This document shows, piece after piece, positions 57,601 to 64,000 of a stretch of 64,000 bases of DNA. The notes beneath the pieces were generated by a model that was given only the letters and a program-made list of their open reading frames with translations, did not search any database and had not been told where the DNA came from. Position 1 is the first letter of the stretch. Each line of letters begins with the position of its first letter. The DNA lies in NCBI GenBank assembly GCA_964035795.1, contig OZ038326.1, positions 8,319,306 to 8,383,305 on the forward strand, given 5' to 3'. The translations under genes and the position numbers were made by a program. This stretch comes from Pterobdella sp. o SKG-2022. Lineage: Eukaryota > Annelida > Clitellata > Hirudinida > Piscicolidae.

Positions 57601-60600
57601 TTCCCAACCTTGAACTCTGCGCTTCCAAAAAGTCTTCACAACGCTTTCACCGATATCTTCAAAATAGCAGCGGAAGAAGCTATCCCCAAAAAAGTTTTTC
57701 GTCCAAACAATGTTCCGTGGATAATTGGAAAGCTTAAGTCACTCATCCGAGGGAGAAATCGATTCCGCCGAAACTTGAACGCTGCCACTAGACCGGCCTA
57801 TCTACAAAAATGCAAGAAAGTAGCTGAGAAGACGGCCGAGGCGAAGCGCACTGCTTGACATCGCCACCTCCAAAAAATCTCGGAGATCAAGAACTCTAAG
57901 CAAGCCTGGGCAGTGGGGAAGTCGCTATCCAGCCCGCCCTCACAAGAGTCAATCAATGCGCTGAAATATAAAAACCGTGAATACGCTTCAGCAAAGGCCA
58001 AAGCAACAGCGTTCGTCGTCGAATACTCGTGGGTGAGTGGGCCCAAAAATAATAAGTCGAGCAGGAGGACCGTACGAGAACTTCGAAGAGATACTCGTAG
58101 ACTGCGGGGTTCCCCCCGGCAATCGCTCGAGTGCCCATTCACTCTCGATGAGCTCCGCCGCTCACTTCATCAACTCAAACCAGGAAAAGCTGCTGGTCTG
58201 GACGAGATTGCTTCAGAGATGCTAAAACAACTGCCCCCTGCTGCATTTCCCGTTCTTCTCCAACTTCTCAGTACCAGCTAGACTACCCAATGGTGCCCCC
58301 AATCCTGGCATACATCGGAGATCATTCCGTTTCACAAGAAAGGTAAGGATCTTCAACTCATCGGGAGCAACCTCCCAATCGCCCTAACATCAACAATCAG
58401 TAAAACTATGGAAAGCATCATAGTCAACCGCATGTCAAAATGGCTCAAAGATAATGGGATTCTGAACCTTTGGCAGGCCACTGCACCGTTGATCAATGTC
58501 TCCGACTGTCCCAAGTTATTATGGATGGATTACAGTCCAATTAACGCCTGCGCTCAGTTGTTGTTATTTTTGATTTCAGCAAAGCGTATGATCAAGTGTG
58601 GCGTGCAAACCTCCTCCAAAAGATGCTGAATATTGGAGCTCCTCTTCGATTCGATGAGTGGGTCAAGGCCTGGTTTACCAAGCGAAAAGCGCCTGTGAGG
58701 ATGAACAAAACCACGGGACGTTGTCGTACGTTCAAAGAAGGCCTCCCTCAAGGCTCGGTGCTATCACCTCCTCTTTACCATCTATATATAACCATCTATA
58801 TAAACGACCTACTAGACTCCTTCAAGTCCACCACCCTCGTCTCAGGCTGTGCTGACGACTTGTCGCTGGTATGTAGTGGTAGTAATAAAGAAGAGGTGGC
58901 GGCAACTATAGAGTCAGAGGCAGCCAAAGTATACCAATGGGCCTCTGACAACCACCTAATCCTCAACATGGCGGTCAGAAGTCGCTTTCTTTTCCATAGA
59001 CGCTACTGAATCCTCTTGGCGTTCAAAAATCACTGTAGGGGGGTCGAGACTCAAGACGAATCCCACCCCTACTTTCTTGGGTGTTCGATATGATCGCCGT
59101 TTGACGTTCAACGATCACGTCCGGCACTTGAGCCAAGCCATGAAGCAACGCTCCAACCTTATGCGACAACTGACTGGTACATCAAGGATGACGGCCCTTG
59201 GAGCTGCGGACGATCTACATAGCCACACTTCGATCGTTCGCAGAATATGCAGCCCCTGCCTGGGCGCTCTGGGCTTCCAAAACCACTACCCAAAAATTAG
59301 AGGGCACAATCGGACGCGGCTTGAACAGTTACGGGCCAACTCCGACCTACTCTTATTAAAATTGTCTTCCATGAAGCTCAGCTTTCGACACTATCCTCCA
59401 CACTTTAGCTGGCCTGCCTTAGGGAAGCTGACGATTAGTCCCACCTCCCTCCCAACGACGAAAGGAGAGTGTTTCTGCAAACGCACTGTTCAAAACGCCT
59501 CAAAAGAAATGTTTGGAGAAACATTACCACCCCAATTATATCTTCCCTTAACCTCACACCAGCGGACGCGGAACATGTACATATTTCTGATATTCCGTGG
59601 TCACTACCCTCTCAGCCACCTATCAACTTCACCCACATTCCAAAGTCTGCGTCTTCTGCCCAACAACTCGTCTCTGCAGAGGAAACAATTGCGGCTGAGA
59701 GCCTAACCGACTTGCAAATCTTTACTGATGGACCCACCCTCAACGGTATGGAGAATGGAGAAGCCGGAGTGGTCGTCTTTAGACGAAACAAACTGATCCA
59801 CTCCTGGCACGCGCCTACTGGGACCTTTAGCAGCTTTTTTTAGGCCGAGAAGACTGCCCTGATCGCTGCCATCTTTTGGCTCGAACAGAATGACGACTGG
59901 TTTTCAGCCTCTATCATCACAGACTCCAAGTCATTTTTACAAACCCTCTCTTACCCCAATATTACCGACCCATCCTTCCTGTCCCCCAACACCTCAATTG
60001 CGGCCTTTTATCCAACTAAGAGCATCCGGCTGATCTGGGTTTCGGGCCACTGTAACCTCCCAGGCAACGACCTTGTAGACGAGCAGGCCAAATTAGGCTC
60101 TGCCCTCTTCCAACCTACCGCCCCGCTGAATCCACAAACCCGGCTTGCCATTATTTGCAGAAGCTGCAAACCTCTTCCATCTACTCACCCCCGTTTCATT
60201 TTCTTTACCGTATCTCGCCCCAACCCGGAGGAAGAGTTCCAACTGTCGAAGGAAGACCTCGTCGATCTCATCCGATTCCGGTCTGGTCACCATTCCGCAC
60301 TCCGAAGATGGCAACATCTCACGGGGAAAAGTGAAGATGATTGGTGCCGTCTCTGTGGAGAAGAAGAATTGGCTGAGCATCTATGGCTGCGGTGCCCTGC
60401 ATTCCAGTCTGTCCGATACCACCGCCAGTTGGGTTTTTCTTTCGGAGGACTAAGGAGCCTCCCACAAGCGAGTCTAGCGCTTTTGAAGACCATCTTCAGG
60501 CGCCTTGAGTGACACACAACAAAGGCCACAGCATGAGAAAGGCATCTTTCATTCCAGTAGTTTCTACGCTGGTTATCATTTTTGGCGTTCACCACGAACA

Positions 60601-61670
60601 ACATTGGTCTTGAAGCCCTATAGAAAAAAAGTGTTCATAAGAAAAGAAATTTCCAGTTTTGACTCTCAATCCTAAAGCATAATGATTCTATTCTTTTGCC
60701 ATCTTTTACAACATCCACCTTCTCCTCCAAACAACCACCACACTACCCTCCACCCATAAAATTACCACTCCACCAGGCCTAGAGAAGTCGCCATACAAGA
60801 GTTTGTTGAGTGAGGGCATGTGGACGGAGGTGTTGGAGGTGTTTATGAAAGAGGCGTGCAATCTTCTGGGCCTGCCCACTACCACACCGCTCCACACTGT
60901 GTATGTCACCAGCAAGTTTCTAAATATGAAACCATTTATATCTAATTATTTGATTGTTTTTTTCAATAAATTCCACGAAAATTCTTTACGATCATGTCAC
61001 ACTATTTTAGTAAAAGCCGCTCACACTCCACCATTACCTCACACCCCCCATACTCCACCACTACCTCACACCAGCTTACAGGCAGGGTGTACAGCCCTCC
61101 AACCTCTGAGAACCCTCAAGCAAGCTATGCAGGAAAGACAGTGTTTCGTCATCTGGAATGTCAAAGATGAGCTTCCTGTAAGTCTCATATGCTCACCGTT
61201 CCTACTCTCACAAACACACCCTCGGAAACACCCAACTTCACCTCCACATCTTCACAAACACCCAACTTCACCTCCACGCCCTCACAACCACTCAACTTCA
61301 CCTCCACACTCCCCTCTCAAGATTGAGATCGATCTTGGTCCAGACTCGACATTTCACTCAATCTTCGCATGCCCCATCCTACGACAACAAACAACTGAAG
61401 CTAACCCTCCTTTGAGGCTCTTGTGTGGTCACGTAATCAGCAAGGACGCCTTCAACAAACTCATTTCGGCTGAGAAATGGCTGCAAGTGAGCTCAATTAC
61501 GCAAAAGTAAGTTTCTTTTGTTAGTAACATTTGACTCCGTTCATGTTTCCAATCAGTCCATCGAGAAAAATAGCACCTCACTATTAGTCACATACACCAC
61601 CCTCAGAATCAAGTGTCCCTACTGCCCTATGGAACAGGCCAGATCCGATGGCAAAGAAATACATTTTTAA
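54642..61670 (+). CDS. RMND5: RMND5 (GID/CTLH ubiquitin-ligase RING subunit)
   Basis: Catalytic RING-type subunit of the CTLH (yeast GID) E3 complex, paired with MAEA. Ten exons: 54642-54774, 54828-54952, 55116-55250, 55467-55567, 55697-55857, 56006-56047, 60777-60900, 61075-61177, 61322-61506, 61607-61670. All have AG/GT borders and agreeing phases; the sum is 1173 nt, 390 residues, essentially the length of animal RMND5A. Recognisable parts: N-terminal coiled region (HVRDIKKSLNQISSEHKDLH); LisH (IRDHLLQTGMLHVADSLAK, about 113-131); CTLH (about 143-200, WRVHRLKYVEFLKEG); and the divergent C-terminal RING (STFHSIFACPILRQQTTEAN, LLCGHVISKDAFNKL, KCPYCPMEQ). It ends KEIHF as is typical. Intron 6 (4.7 kb) contains a LINE; the others are 50-190 bp. 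No disabling change is seen. Confidence 0.95.
56460..60511 (+). mobile_element. Non-LTR retrotransposon with PHD-like fingers, RT and RNase H (I-group type)
   Basis: Inserted in sense orientation in RMND5 intron 6. It starts with a hydrophobic leader ending GDVKSNHGS (a degraded 2A-like motif, 56548-56574), then CQWC...CTTC...CMVC and a second CSIC...CDFC...CPNC finger (to about 57005). Only the start of the endonuclease is left (LQRNCDSIATKITEL, MLQETKLGREDPT, about 57360-57485). RT follows: KPGKAAGLDEIASEMLKQL, IFDFSKAYDQVWRANLLQKM, GLPQGSVLSPPLY and the active site CADDLSLVCSG (usually YADD). An RNase H domain comes next (IFTDGPTLNG, KTALIAAI, ITDSKSF, LIWVSGHCNLPGNDLVDEQA), then a CRLCGEEELAEHLWLRC finger and a stop at 60509-60511. 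Several stops and frameshifts; inactive. Confidence 0.92.
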
Positions 61671-61953
61671 ACTTTATCGTTGCACAATTTTGGTTGTCAG
61701 TTGTTGCAAAAGTCAGAATTGTTTTTCCTTATGGAATTTATTTGAAATAGAAAATTCCAGTTGTATGAAAATTTGATTTTATTAATCGCCAACTCATGCC
61801 CGATCATGGAACAAACGAATCATACAAAACTTCAAGCGTCCAGAGAAGAAATATCAAAAATGAAAATAATTTTCAATAGCGGAATAACAAAGAGACAGGG
61901 AACGTCATTTGATTCGACGAGGCCCATTATTGGTGGATTGAAATCACATGGCA

Positions 61954-64000
<2,047 letters not shown>

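Overview
This window is nuclear DNA from an animal. It has spliced genes with GT-AG introns, some only 50-75 bp long, and the sequence is AT-rich with very many microsatellites, minisatellites and decayed retroelements. The protein families (Shaker-type K+ channel, calbindin-type EF-hand protein, p21/p27-type CDK inhibitor, RMND5, ITCH/WWP-type HECT ligase) are metazoan. The style (short introns, CA/GATA/TCC arrays, a Penelope-like element, several non-LTR families) would fit a lophotrochozoan invertebrate such as an annelid, but no species can be named from sequence alone. A 200-base run of N at 29568-29767 is an assembly gap.

Layout. 1-4.4 kb: repeats, including a 113-bp duplication around TCC arrays. 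4.4-5.8 kb (minus): Shaker-related voltage-gated K+ channel in one exon. 6.5-8.5 kb (minus): two-exon orphan protein. 10.06-18.17 kb (plus): nine-exon four-EF-hand protein whose introns carry a 730-bp GATA array, a LINE fragment, a dispersed repeat and a SINE fragment. 19.1-21.1 kb (minus): two-exon orphan acidic/basic protein. 21.85 kb: tRNA-Thr-derived SINE. 27.2-27.7 kb (plus): Cip/Kip CDK inhibitor with a PIP-degron-like motif. 29.9-33.3 kb (minus): decayed LINE. 34-41 kb: repeat-rich with isolated exon-like pieces. 41.0-41.7 kb (plus): four phase-compatible exons of an unrecognised gene. 41.8-44.4 kb (minus): second LINE. 47.5-49.6 kb: CACCATCATC-type minisatellite. 50.2-54.3 kb: two more LINEs, one interrupted by a Penelope-like element. 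54.6-61.7 kb (plus): complete ten-exon RMND5 gene with a nearly full RNase H-bearing LINE in intron 6. 61.95-63.27 kb (minus): the last five exons of an ITCH/WWP/Su(dx)-type HECT ubiquitin ligase, convergent with RMND5.

The genes do not form an operon or an evident pathway. Two neighbours (RMND5 and the HECT ligase) are both ubiquitin-ligase components, and the CDK inhibitor looks like a ubiquitin-ligase substrate, but their proximity is probably coincidental. Exon models were built by hand from reading frame, GT-AG sites, phase and family similarity; no alignment or search was run.
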